Below are positions 32,635-40,019 of a stretch of 40,019 nt of DNA, in pieces; positions within the stretch are counted from its first letter, which is position 1, and every line of letters starts with the position of its first letter. This stretch comes from Lentisphaerales bacterium (GTDB taxonomy: Bacteria; Verrucomicrobiota; Lentisphaeria; Lentisphaerales; Lentisphaeraceae). The position numbers and the translations under genes were made by a program. The notes below the pieces were generated by a model. That model did no database searches, had not been told where the DNA came from, and was given only the letters and a program-made list of their open reading frames with translations. The stretch covers positions 1 to 40,019 of the forward strand of contig JAKVBD010000045.1 of the NCBI GenBank assembly GCA_022446985.1, in the 5' to 3' direction.

Positions 32635-32743
32635 CCTCTTTACCTGCCTACCTGATTCCTTTTCCCTGAAACCTCCAATAAGCTACCGCCTGCAAAAATT
32701 CGGCTAATTTTTAGCATATTTGTTCATATCTCAGACAAAAAAC

Positions 32744-32775
32744 AAGCCCGAAAGTATTTACACCCTTTCAGGCTT
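32744..32775 (-). terminator. Terminator-like hairpin, minus strand
   Basis: AAGCC-GAAAG and CTTTC-GGCTT arms with one mismatch. On the minus strand GTTTTTTG follows. It is 370 bases past the end of the kinase gene and may be a distal terminator. Confidence 0.5.
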
Positions 32776-32885
32776 CTGATTTGACTCAACTTTAATCAAT
32801 TTTCGGAAAAATATCGGCAATTTAACGGCTGATATTACCTTTTAGCTGTACCTGGTACTGACTACCTTCAGAGATCCATGAATTG

Positions 32886-33128
32886 AACAAGGACATTTAT
32901 CTCAAAAAATTCACATTAGTAAATGAAGCTTCTGATAATCCATCCGTTCTATTACAGTTAGTAGGAAAAAATTACTTTATTGACTTTTAATTGTGGGCAT
33001 CCTCAAGTTACTCTATCATTGGTGTAGATGTTAAGACTAATCTAGAGCGTATAAATATTGATCAAGCTTTTGAATTTTTCAATGAACCAAACGCAGCGAT
33101 TGAGTACATCTTGCATTTGATCAAGTAA
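32886..33128 (+). pseudogene. Small broken gene, unknown function
   Basis: An 80-codon stretch: NKDIYLKKFTLVNEASDNP, LLQLVGKNYFIDF, then TAA at 32988-32990, then in the same frame SSYSIIGVDVKTNLERINID and a tail ending EYILHLIK. Coding character on both sides of the stop suggests a nonsense mutation. It also lacks a clear start. It resembles small immunity-type proteins in size only; I cannot name a family. Confidence 0.4.
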
Positions 33129-33148
33129 TAATCAAAAGCACGTCCTTA

Positions 33149-35176
33149 TTATTTCACCTTTAATTGAACTCTTTTATTGAGTACCGCTAATTGGTCAGTG
33201 GAAAATTGCTTGTCATGAAAAACCAGTTTGTGGAGAGTAGGAATTTCATTCAAAGGGCTAAGATCTTTGATCCATGTATTGCGAATATCTAGTTCTTTAA
33301 GACGTTTTAAACCCTTGAGCTGATTGAGGTCTGTTACACCAGAGTAGCGGAGATTTAGCCGTTCAAACTCGAGAAAGCGCAACAGGCAATGGCTGCTGCC
33401 CCAGTCATTAGGCGAATTGAGCCGACGTAGGCCCTGGCCACTAATAGAAACGTATTTATTCTTGAGGTCGTAATTAAGCTCGAAATTCTGTTTTTTATTG
33501 GCAAGACTTAATAACGCTTTGATGATTTTCTCATAGCCGACCTGATCTTGGCGCACTTGCTTATCATAGGCAATCATGTGTTCTAAATAATTGACACGAA
33601 ATTTCTTCGAACGGCTAATAACCCAGATAAATTGCTCGATACTCAGTAAGCCTTCTGCGGTTAATGTAGAGGGGTCAAGCTCCTGGCAAATTTCATAGAG
33701 GTCGACATTTTTATGAGATGTTTTCTGAAAGACTTTTAAGGCGCCCCTAAAATTTTGCTTCATGAATAAAAGACTGCCTTTTAAAGAGTAGAGCTCCAGC
33801 TTAACCGGGGTTAGCTGGACAGCGCGAATAATATTCTCGAGAGCAGCTTCGTGAAAGTAAAAGGGATCCTCAAAAAATATCTTATTACTATAAATGCGGC
33901 CTTCCCGCATAAGCTCTTTTGAACGGTGCTGATTCATCGAACTGAGCCTTTGCTGTTCGTCGAGATAAAGCTGTAGATTACTTTCTGCCTGCCGTTGTTG
34001 CTTTTCTGCGAAGAGTTTTGAATTTTCTGCAAGGATGCGACTGTTATTCAGGCTGTTAATAAAAAGCAGCGTCCCTAAAGTCGCCAGAATCAAAAAAGTA
34101 CAGCTTAATAAACAAAGAACTTTGTTGCGCTTGTAGAGTAAGGACAATTGTTTGAGATTGCCAGCATTTTCCGCTTCGGTTGCATAGCCGGTGAGGTAGC
34201 GATGAACGTCATGACGCAAAGCTGCAACGGACTGATAACGCTCTTCAGGTAAAAGTTTCATGGCTTTGCGGATGACAGCGTTTAAACTCGAAGGCAAATC
34301 CGCCGGTAATTGAATGCTTAAATCGCCTGTGACAGTCCGATTCAGGATAGTTTCGGTATTCCCCTCAATAGCCGTGTGTCCACTCAGCAGAAGGCAAAGT
34401 ATGGAGCCGAGGGCATAGATGTCTGTTTGTGGAGTCTTAACCCCGCCTTTCTGAACTTGTTCGGGCGCCATAAAACCGGGCGTCCCTTTTATCTCACCGA
34501 TCAAAGTCATGTTATTCAGTAAATCAGGGTTGAGCAAAAGCTGATCAAACTCTATGTCATCTTCTTTCTTACCAACGACTTTCCCGAGCCCCCAGTCACA
34601 GACGATAACTTCACCATACTTACCCACCTGGATATTTTCCGGTTTGAGATCAAGGTGCAATATGTCGTGAGAATGAGCGTAGGCGATGGCATCGCAAATC
34701 TTGATAAAAACTTCAAGTAGACCATTGCTTTCATTCAAGTGGCTGATCTCGGTATTTTGGTGAGTATCGATAATCATTTTATCGAGGCCTTTACCGGTTT
34801 TGAGTTCCATGGTGAAGTAGGGGCTTTGTGACTCATCGAGGCCAATATCAAAAATACTAATAATGTTGGGGTGATCCAAAAGAGCCGTTAGTCGGGCTTC
34901 TCGCAAAAAAGGTTCGTAGAGTTCTTCGGGTGCATCTACAAGGAGCCGGGCCATGGCTATAGGGCGGCCGGTTTTTTCGTCGAAAACTTTTAAAATGTCC
35001 TTCATGCCTCCACGAGCAATGAGTTCTTCATTCTTATAACGCTTACCTTGTTCTTTCAGAGAAGAGTAAAGAGGCAGTGAGTGAGCAGAAGCATCTTCCA
35101 GATCTTCAATTTTAACGTCGTAAAGTCCGGCTAATTTATCGAGCATCGCTTCGTTGGGGGCGGTATCTTCAAGCAT
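33149..35176 (-). CDS. Membrane Ser/Thr protein kinase with C-terminal LRR-like region
   Basis: 675 residues. Kinase domain about 45-330: GGMKD loop (56-60), AMARLL (beta-3 Lys replaced by Arg77), Glu93, HLDLKPEN (174-181), CDWG in the DFG place (193-196), GFMAPEQ, TDIYALGSIL. A membrane helix lies at about 343-363. A coiled-coil-prone stretch (SKLFAEKQQRQAESNLQLYL) follows, then helical repeats and LRR-like strands (LKRLKELDIRNTWIKDLSPL). It follows the ECF sigma gene after 4 bases, a pairing typical of Planctomycetes and Lentisphaerae, and probably passes an outside signal to that sigma factor. Confidence 0.85.
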   Translation of the reverse strand: MLEDTAPNEAMLDKLAGLYDVKIEDLEDASAHSLPLYSSLKEQGKRYKNEELIARGGMKDILKVFDEKTGRPIAMARLLVDAPEELYEPFLREARLTALLDHPNIISIFDIGLDESQSPYFTMELKTGKGLDKMIIDTHQNTEISHLNESNGLLEVFIKICDAIAYAHSHDILHLDLKPENIQVGKYGEVIVCDWGLGKVVGKKEDDIEFDQLLLNPDLLNNMTLIGEIKGTPGFMAPEQVQKGGVKTPQTDIYALGSILCLLLSGHTAIEGNTETILNRTVTGDLSIQLPADLPSSLNAVIRKAMKLLPEERYQSVAALRHDVHRYLTGYATEAENAGNLKQLSLLYKRNKVLCLLSCTFLILATLGTLLFINSLNNSRILAENSKLFAEKQQRQAESNLQLYLDEQQRLSSMNQHRSKELMREGRIYSNKIFFEDPFYFHEAALENIIRAVQLTPVKLELYSLKGSLLFMKQNFRGALKVFQKTSHKNVDLYEICQELDPSTLTAEGLLSIEQFIWVISRSKKFRVNYLEHMIAYDKQVRQDQVGYEKIIKALLSLANKKQNFELNYDLKNKYVSISGQGLRRLNSPNDWGSSHCLLRFLEFERLNLRYSGVTDLNQLKGLKRLKELDIRNTWIKDLSPLNEIPTLHKLVFHDKQFSTDQLAVLNKRVQLKVK

Positions 35177-35180
35177 CTAT

Positions 35181-35777
35181 TTAAAATTCCAGCTCAGATC
35201 GCAGTCGCGAAATTTCCTTGACTAAGCGAACTTGAACGCGGTTTTTTAAAGTGCGTACAGAATTTTGTTGGATACTGAGGGCCTTACCAATTTCTTTTGC
35301 GGTTTTGCCTTGGAGTGAAAGTTCAAATGCCTTTATAGCAGAGCCTGAAAAAAGAGTTTTAAGGTTATTAAGAGCACAAGAGGTGATATGCCTTTCCCAT
35401 TCTTTACTAACAATTTTATCGAGCTCATTTTGTGGTAATATATTTTCTTCAGCGGTGTAATTCTCGGTGGCTTTTTCGACGCGGGCCTTATAGCGCTTGT
35501 CTTTTCTTATGTAATCTAACAAGCGGTTGCGAATAACTTGGCTAAGCCAAGTGCGGAATTGGCCGCGTTCGGGGTCCAGTTCGAAGTGTGGTAGGTTTTG
35601 CCAGATCTTAATCATGATTTCCTGTACGGCATCGTCAAAATCCGCTGAGCGAAAATTCATCTGGTGTAAAATGACATGAATGAATTGCTTGTAGTAACTG
35701 ACGAACTCCTCCCAAGCTTCGGCGTCATTGGGATCTTTCGCTCGTTGTAAAAGAGTTTGTCGAGTTTGCCAATTCAT
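35181..35777 (-). CDS. ECF-type RNA polymerase sigma factor
   Basis: 198 residues. Region 2: FVSYYKQFIHVILHQM, DDAVQEIMIKIWQNLPHF and GQFRTWLSQVIRNRLLDYIR. Region 4: LSLQGKTAKEIGKALSIQQN then SVRTLKNRVQVRLVKEI, a helix-turn-helix for the -35 box. No anti-sigma gene is present; the coupled kinase probably controls activity. Divergent from the DUF1552/DUF1592 pair, whose upstream region has an ECF-type promoter candidate. Confidence 0.88.
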   Translation of the reverse strand: MNWQTRQTLLQRAKDPNDAEAWEEFVSYYKQFIHVILHQMNFRSADFDDAVQEIMIKIWQNLPHFELDPERGQFRTWLSQVIRNRLLDYIRKDKRYKARVEKATENYTAEENILPQNELDKIVSKEWERHITSCALNNLKTLFSGSAIKAFELSLQGKTAKEIGKALSIQQNSVRTLKNRVQVRLVKEISRLRSELEF

Positions 35778-35954
35778 TTAATATCCAATTTATTTAATCT
35801 AAGAGCATTTAATTAGGATAAATAAAAATACATACGTTGTCATCAAAGCGATCGTGACAGAAGTGTTTAGATCGGCACTCTCTGCCTGGACCCTTAGCCG
35901 TTTGCCATCTGTAAAAGTATCATTTCATATAAAAATAGTAAAACCCTGTTGCGC

Positions 35955-35982
35955 GGAACCTTTTCCTTGACGTATGAGGTCA
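35955..35982 (+). promoter_or_regulatory. Candidate ECF sigma promoter of the locus-2 DUF1552 operon
   Basis: GGAACC (35955-35960), 17 bases, GGTCA (35978-35982), about 36 bases before the start. GGAAC at -35 and a GTC-type -10 are the usual ECF pattern, and the ECF gene is divergent next door. Suggestive, not proven. Confidence 0.5.
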
Positions 35983-36017
35983 GTAAATATGAAACTTTAT
36001 TTATGACCGAGGCCATT

Positions 36018-37247
36018 ATGTTGAACTTAAATCGTCGATCTTTTTTACAAGGTATGGGAATGTTATTGCCTTTGCCATTACTCGAGGCCAATACTAAACA
36101 AGACAAGAAACCGCCCCTTCGTTTAGTCATTGTCGGGAATCCTTATGGCATGCACCCTGAAAGCTTTTTCCCAAAAACTTTTGGTAAGGATTTTGAGACT
36201 TCTGTTGAATTAAAAATGTTCGAGTGGATCCGCGATCGATTTACAGTTTTTTCGCACACCGATCACAATATGGAAAGCGGTCACTTTCGCACTGCTGCCT
36301 TTCTATCGGGTATTTTACCGCAGGAAGCTGGGCGCTATCCAGATGGAAATATCTCTATCGATCAACTGATTGGCGAATACCAACGCAGTGAAGTTCGCTT
36401 TCCAACCTTAAATATCGGTATGGGGAAAGGCATCAAAGAAAGCTGGACGAGAACAGGGGTACCGGCACCGATGTTGAAAGTTGATCAGTTGTATAAAAAG
36501 ATCTTTGTAAGCTCAAGTAAGGCTGAAAAAGTAGCCCAGAATAAAACTTGGAGCCACAACCGTAGGATGCTCGATGCCATTCAGGGTCAGTATAAAGATC
36601 TCAGCAAATCTATTGGCCGAGAAGATAAAAGCCGCATGGACCAGTATCTCACTTCGGTTAGTGAATTAAATCGCGAGATAGACTCTATGGAAAAGTGGCA
36701 GAGTCAACGCAAACCTAAGTTTACCGGCGATCTTAAAAAGGCGACTATGCAAGAAGAGTACAACACGCTTTTTGATATGCTCGCTGTAGCATTACAAAGT
36801 GATTCAAGCCGCATTGCGACGGTGGCCTTTTCTGCAGATATGAAAACTCGCGATTTAGGCTTAACAAGTAATTATCACAGTTATACTCACAACGGTAAAG
36901 TTCAGAGCGGTGTCGAAGGTATGCAGACTATAGATAAGTTTCAGTTAGGCCAAGTAAACCGCTTCATGAAAAAGCTCGACGCTATTCCGGAGCCGCATAG
37001 CAATGGTTCGATGCTGGATCATACCATTGTTATGTTTGGCAGTTCCATGGGCTATGGCGGAACTCACAGTAACCGCAATCTACCGATTTTACTCGGTGGT
37101 GGTGGCTTAAAGCATGCCGGGCATGTCGACTTACTGCAGAAAAACGGGACAAATACACCACTTTGCAATCTCTACTTGAGCTTCCTTCATAAGTTCGGTA
37201 TTGATCGCGAGGTCTTCAATAAAAGCACCGGCACTGTGGCTATTTAG
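36018..37247 (+). CDS. DUF1552-family exported protein (locus 2)
   Basis: 409 residues from ATG at 36018 (MLNLNRRSFLQGMGMLLPLP), a twin-arginine leader with GAGG just upstream; an earlier in-frame ATG at 36003 has no ribosome site. Family blocks: LRLVIVGNPYGMHPESFFPK, MESGHFRTAAFLSGI, TVAFSADMKTRDLGLTSNYH, TIVMFGSSMGYGGTHSNRNL, LPILLGGGGLKHAGHV. It differs a good deal from the locus-1 copy, so the two pairs are not a recent duplication. The partner DUF1592 gene follows after 8 bases. Confidence 0.87.
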   Translation: MLNLNRRSFLQGMGMLLPLPLLEANTKQDKKPPLRLVIVGNPYGMHPESFFPKTFGKDFETSVELKMFEWIRDRFTVFSHTDHNMESGHFRTAAFLSGILPQEAGRYPDGNISIDQLIGEYQRSEVRFPTLNIGMGKGIKESWTRTGVPAPMLKVDQLYKKIFVSSSKAEKVAQNKTWSHNRRMLDAIQGQYKDLSKSIGREDKSRMDQYLTSVSELNREIDSMEKWQSQRKPKFTGDLKKATMQEEYNTLFDMLAVALQSDSSRIATVAFSADMKTRDLGLTSNYHSYTHNGKVQSGVEGMQTIDKFQLGQVNRFMKKLDAIPEPHSNGSMLDHTIVMFGSSMGYGGTHSNRNLPILLGGGGLKHAGHVDLLQKNGTNTPLCNLYLSFLHKFGIDREVFNKSTGTVAI

Positions 37248-37255
37248 GAGTTCTT

Positions 37256-39766
37256 ATGAAATCTACAATTATATTATTTTTAATAATCGCCGGCGTCTCT
37301 ATTTTTTATGGTTCCATGCAGAAGAAGAGGCCCTTAGTCCCTGCCGATAAGATCGTCAATTTTAGCCATGTAGAGAAAGATAAAGCTCCTGTAAAAAGTA
37401 TGAATAGCCCAATTCATTTATTGAGTACTAACTGTCGTGAATGCCACAATGAAAAGAAGGCGAAGGGAAAATTTGATCTCAGTGACCTTGGCCAGACTGT
37501 CACCTCTGAAAATGTCGCACTTTGGCATGACGTCATGGATCAACTCGTCACAGAAGAAATGCCGCCGGAAGATGAAGGCGAGCTCAGTTCAGATGAACGA
37601 AGTCAATTAGTCAGTTGGTTTAAAACTAAGATCAACTCTTACTTGCAAGACTCTGTAGCCGCTAACCCGTTATCAACGGCGAGAAGACTATCATTGGACG
37701 AGTATAAAAACTCACTGCGCGATCTCTTGGCTGTAGAAAATCTTGGAACGCACTCGCCATGCAGTTCTTTGTTGGATGAGTCATTTAATAAAGGCTTCAA
37801 CAAGTTAGGCAGCGATTTGATGATGAGCTCTTATCACCTAAATGCCTATATAGAGACAGCGCGAAAAATACTTGATAATGTCATTTTGGATGGCGACAAA
37901 CCTCGCGCCAAAAACTTTGCTTTTAAAGGTAAAGACATGACTGCTTCATGGTCGACAGAGCCCAAAGGAAAACGCAGCAACTGGGTGGATTTAATTTTTC
38001 CTAGAAATTATGAGGAAGTGAAAAATTTTAGTGAATTTGAGAAGACCGGCTTTTACAAAATTTCTGTAAAGGCACAGGCGGTGGATCGCGATTATCCTTA
38101 CTCTTATGAAGACATCGGATTTCAAAAAGAAGACCCCCTGCAATTAGCTATAAAAATTGGCACTGAGACCTATACCCTAAATGTTCCGGATAAGACTACA
38201 AATCTGGAGTTGGAGCAATGGGTTACAGCTGGTTCAAGTTTAAAGTTCGCTTTAGAAGGCGATGGTTTAAAAATGGTCGCAAATGGTAACTTCAAGCACA
38301 ATGCGACGATGATGTTGCGTTACCCTGAGTTACTAGATGGCAAAAGAAAACGCGATTTCAAATCTCCGGTAAATCGTCAAGGGAATGCCATTTGGAAATA
38401 TTGGCGTGGGCCAAGAGTCAGAGTGCACAGCATAAAGGTAGAAGGCCCTTTTTATAAAGAATGGCCACCTCTTCGCGAGAAGAACTTAATTGGCAGCCAG
38501 CCATCGACGACTAATATTCCTGACATTTTAAACAAATTTGCCGCTAGAGCTTATCGCCGCCCGCTGCAGCCTGGGGAAGTTGATAGAATTATCGCCTACG
38601 CAACAAGTTTAGTGCCAGAACTTGGGCTTAAAGGAGCTCTCAAAGAAGGCATCGTTGCGATTCTTTCATCGGTACCATTTATTTACATAAATCAGACAGA
38701 ACTCAGTCACTATCCCCTGGCTTCAAAATTGAGTTATGCCCTCTTGTCTTCAACTCCAGATAAGACTCTACTGAAACTGGCGGCGGGCAACAAGCTCGAC
38801 GATGGTAAGGAGATTCAGCGGCAAATAGAGCGCTTGTTGAAAGACACCAAGAGTTCTGCCTTTGTCGAAAACTTTCCAAATGCCTGGTTTGAACTAAATA
38901 AGCTTGGCTTTATGCTCCCGGAACCAGAGTATAATCATTATTTTCATCGAAAAGATTTAGTCGTCGATATGAAAAATGAAGTGAAGGCTTTCTTTCGCCA
39001 TGTTTTGCAGAATAACCTGAGTATCCTCGAGTTTATTGAGGCAGACTATTCCTTTATCAATCAGGACCTCGCTTATATTTATGGCATCCACGGTGTGAAA
39101 GGCAATAAGCTGCGCCATTTCACTTTTAAAAATGGCCGGCGAGGAGGAGTTTTAGGAATGGGCGCTATCTTGACGATGACTGCTGAGCCTTTGCTGACAT
39201 CACCTATTCATCGCGGCGTTTGGTTAAAAGAAAATATCCTCGGCAGTCACCCCAGTCCACCACCGGCAGATGTCGAGATTACCGAGCCGGATTTACGTCA
39301 TGCCAAAAGTATACGCGAGGTCTTAGCAAAACACACTTCTGACGCCAACTGTCGTAGTTGTCACGCTAAAATCGACCCTTGGGGCTGGGCTTTTGAAAAC
39401 TACGATCCATCCGGTCGTTGGCGCGAGCATTATTCTGAAATTGTCTCCATCAAAAAAGGTCGGGATTATAAAGTCAGAAAAAAGGCCGAGATCGATGCAT
39501 CATCAAAACTTTCCAATGGTCAATCTTATCGAGAGATTACTGGCTTTAAAAAACTTTTAGCAGATCGCCACGAACAAATAGTCCGTTGCTTTATTATCAA
39601 AATGCTGACTTATATCAATGGCAGTGACCCCGGCTTGTCTATGAGCCCAGAAATCGATCGACTGCTAGAACTTTCGGCGGCCAAAGATTACCGTATTGTC
39701 GACACCATTGTAGCAATTTTTCAAAGTCCAGTTTTTAGACCTAAAAAGGCATTGGTTCATAAATAA
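37256..39766 (+). CDS. Cytochrome c-like DUF1587/1592/1588/1585 protein (locus 2)
   Basis: 836 residues with an N-terminal signal or anchor helix (STIILFLIIAGVSIFYG). NCRECHNEKKAKGKFDL near residue 60 is a haem c site, with EEMPPEDEGELSSDE behind it. Then RRLSLDEYKNSLRDLL (DUF1587), RRPLQPGEVDRI (DUF1595), the DUF1592 core (FIEADYSFINQDLAYIYG), DUF1588 (RGGVLGMGAILTMTAEPLLT, PPPADVEI, NCRSCHAKIDPWGWAFENYD with a second haem-like site) and DUF1585 at the end. This is the usual family layout, without the kinase-like part found in locus 1. Confidence 0.88.
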   Translation: MKSTIILFLIIAGVSIFYGSMQKKRPLVPADKIVNFSHVEKDKAPVKSMNSPIHLLSTNCRECHNEKKAKGKFDLSDLGQTVTSENVALWHDVMDQLVTEEMPPEDEGELSSDERSQLVSWFKTKINSYLQDSVAANPLSTARRLSLDEYKNSLRDLLAVENLGTHSPCSSLLDESFNKGFNKLGSDLMMSSYHLNAYIETARKILDNVILDGDKPRAKNFAFKGKDMTASWSTEPKGKRSNWVDLIFPRNYEEVKNFSEFEKTGFYKISVKAQAVDRDYPYSYEDIGFQKEDPLQLAIKIGTETYTLNVPDKTTNLELEQWVTAGSSLKFALEGDGLKMVANGNFKHNATMMLRYPELLDGKRKRDFKSPVNRQGNAIWKYWRGPRVRVHSIKVEGPFYKEWPPLREKNLIGSQPSTTNIPDILNKFAARAYRRPLQPGEVDRIIAYATSLVPELGLKGALKEGIVAILSSVPFIYINQTELSHYPLASKLSYALLSSTPDKTLLKLAAGNKLDDGKEIQRQIERLLKDTKSSAFVENFPNAWFELNKLGFMLPEPEYNHYFHRKDLVVDMKNEVKAFFRHVLQNNLSILEFIEADYSFINQDLAYIYGIHGVKGNKLRHFTFKNGRRGGVLGMGAILTMTAEPLLTSPIHRGVWLKENILGSHPSPPPADVEITEPDLRHAKSIREVLAKHTSDANCRSCHAKIDPWGWAFENYDPSGRWREHYSEIVSIKKGRDYKVRKKAEIDASSKLSNGQSYREITGFKKLLADRHEQIVRCFIIKMLTYINGSDPGLSMSPEIDRLLELSAAKDYRIVDTIVAIFQSPVFRPKKALVHK

Positions 39767-40019
39767 TCTTGGCCAGTTTAAATGAAATAACAAAGTTTTT
39801 AGTATAAAATGCCAGTAACTGTTGCGTTCTCCACAGCGATGGTCGTATCAGCCTTGAAATTAATCAAGGCAGGTTACTTTCTAAACATAAATTTACTCTA
39901 AATCAATAAATTGAGTAAACGTTAAAACTAAACTTTCCCGAAAATCCTTTTTCATTATTACGCCGTCCGTGCTAGAATTTTACTAAAGATGAATTTTCCG
40001 GCCTGTTTGATCGAATTCG
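39767..40019. other. Intergenic end of the window with two hairpins
   Basis: No gene start is visible. GCCTTGA-AATTAA-TCAAGGC (39851-39870) and TTTACTC/GAGTAAA (39892-39919) are perfect 7-bp inverted repeats; neither has a T run, so they may be weak terminators or operators. Confidence 0.4.

Overview
The window reads as chromosomal DNA from a Lentisphaera-like member of the Planctomycetes-Verrucomicrobia-Lentisphaerae group. The evidence is two DUF1552/DUF1592 cytochrome gene pairs, a pseudopilin with an H-X9-DG tail, an exported ThuA protein, a sialate O-acetylesterase, an ECF sigma factor beside a Ser/Thr kinase, and moderate AT richness. The species assignment is inference. No rRNA, canonical tRNA or CRISPR array was seen.

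Layout. 1-4500: an exported protein of ~102-residue repeats (cut by the window edge), a CsgG-like lipoprotein, a ThuA-domain protein, a lipidated ecotin and a small exported STN-like protein. 4700-6570: a decayed stretch with two frameshifted genes and REP-like hairpin repeats. 6570-13820: a membrane protein, an HExxH metallopeptidase, then a tight minus-strand operon matching the Salmonella STM4011-STM4015 set (two radical SAM enzymes, a phosphatase-superfamily hydrolase, an ATP-grasp protein, an LRR-like protein) with an added HAD phosphatase. 13959-17231: a sodium:solute symporter coupled to a nucleotidyltransferase/sugar-kinase fusion of MurU/AmgK type. 17280-17980: a GxxExxY gene with a G-tract frameshift, flanked by GTCCACGAAA repeats.

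18204-20531 is the most striking locus. Three tandem ~80-nt structured RNA units precede a 681-residue protein with a TerD-like C-terminal domain. Every unit has a 4-bp outer stem, a 4x5 internal loop and a perfect 9-bp clamp that covaries between units. Inside the clamp, units 1 and 2 carry a D-arm-like hairpin plus a perfect anticodon-arm look-alike (GAA, Phe-type; TTT, Lys-type). Unit 3 carries a T-arm look-alike (TTCGATT loop). I know of no description of such an array. I infer an RNA-protein system that mimics or senses tRNA arms, possibly in RNA damage or phage conflict.

20744-28202: a small membrane peptide, the sialate O-acetylesterase, a pseudopilin, and a DUF1552 gene followed by an unusual 1181-residue protein joining a zinc ribbon, a kinase-like domain, a membrane helix and a cytochrome c/DUF1592 module. 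28497-33130: an exported peroxiredoxin, a HipA fragment, a small metal-associated gene group, and fused remnants of an IS3-type HTH gene and a REP-associated transposase. 33149-39766: an ECF sigma factor and a membrane Ser/Thr kinase diverge from a second DUF1552/DUF1592 pair, whose upstream region holds an ECF-type promoter candidate. Kinase and DUF1592 modules are thus linked twice, once by fusion and once by adjacency.
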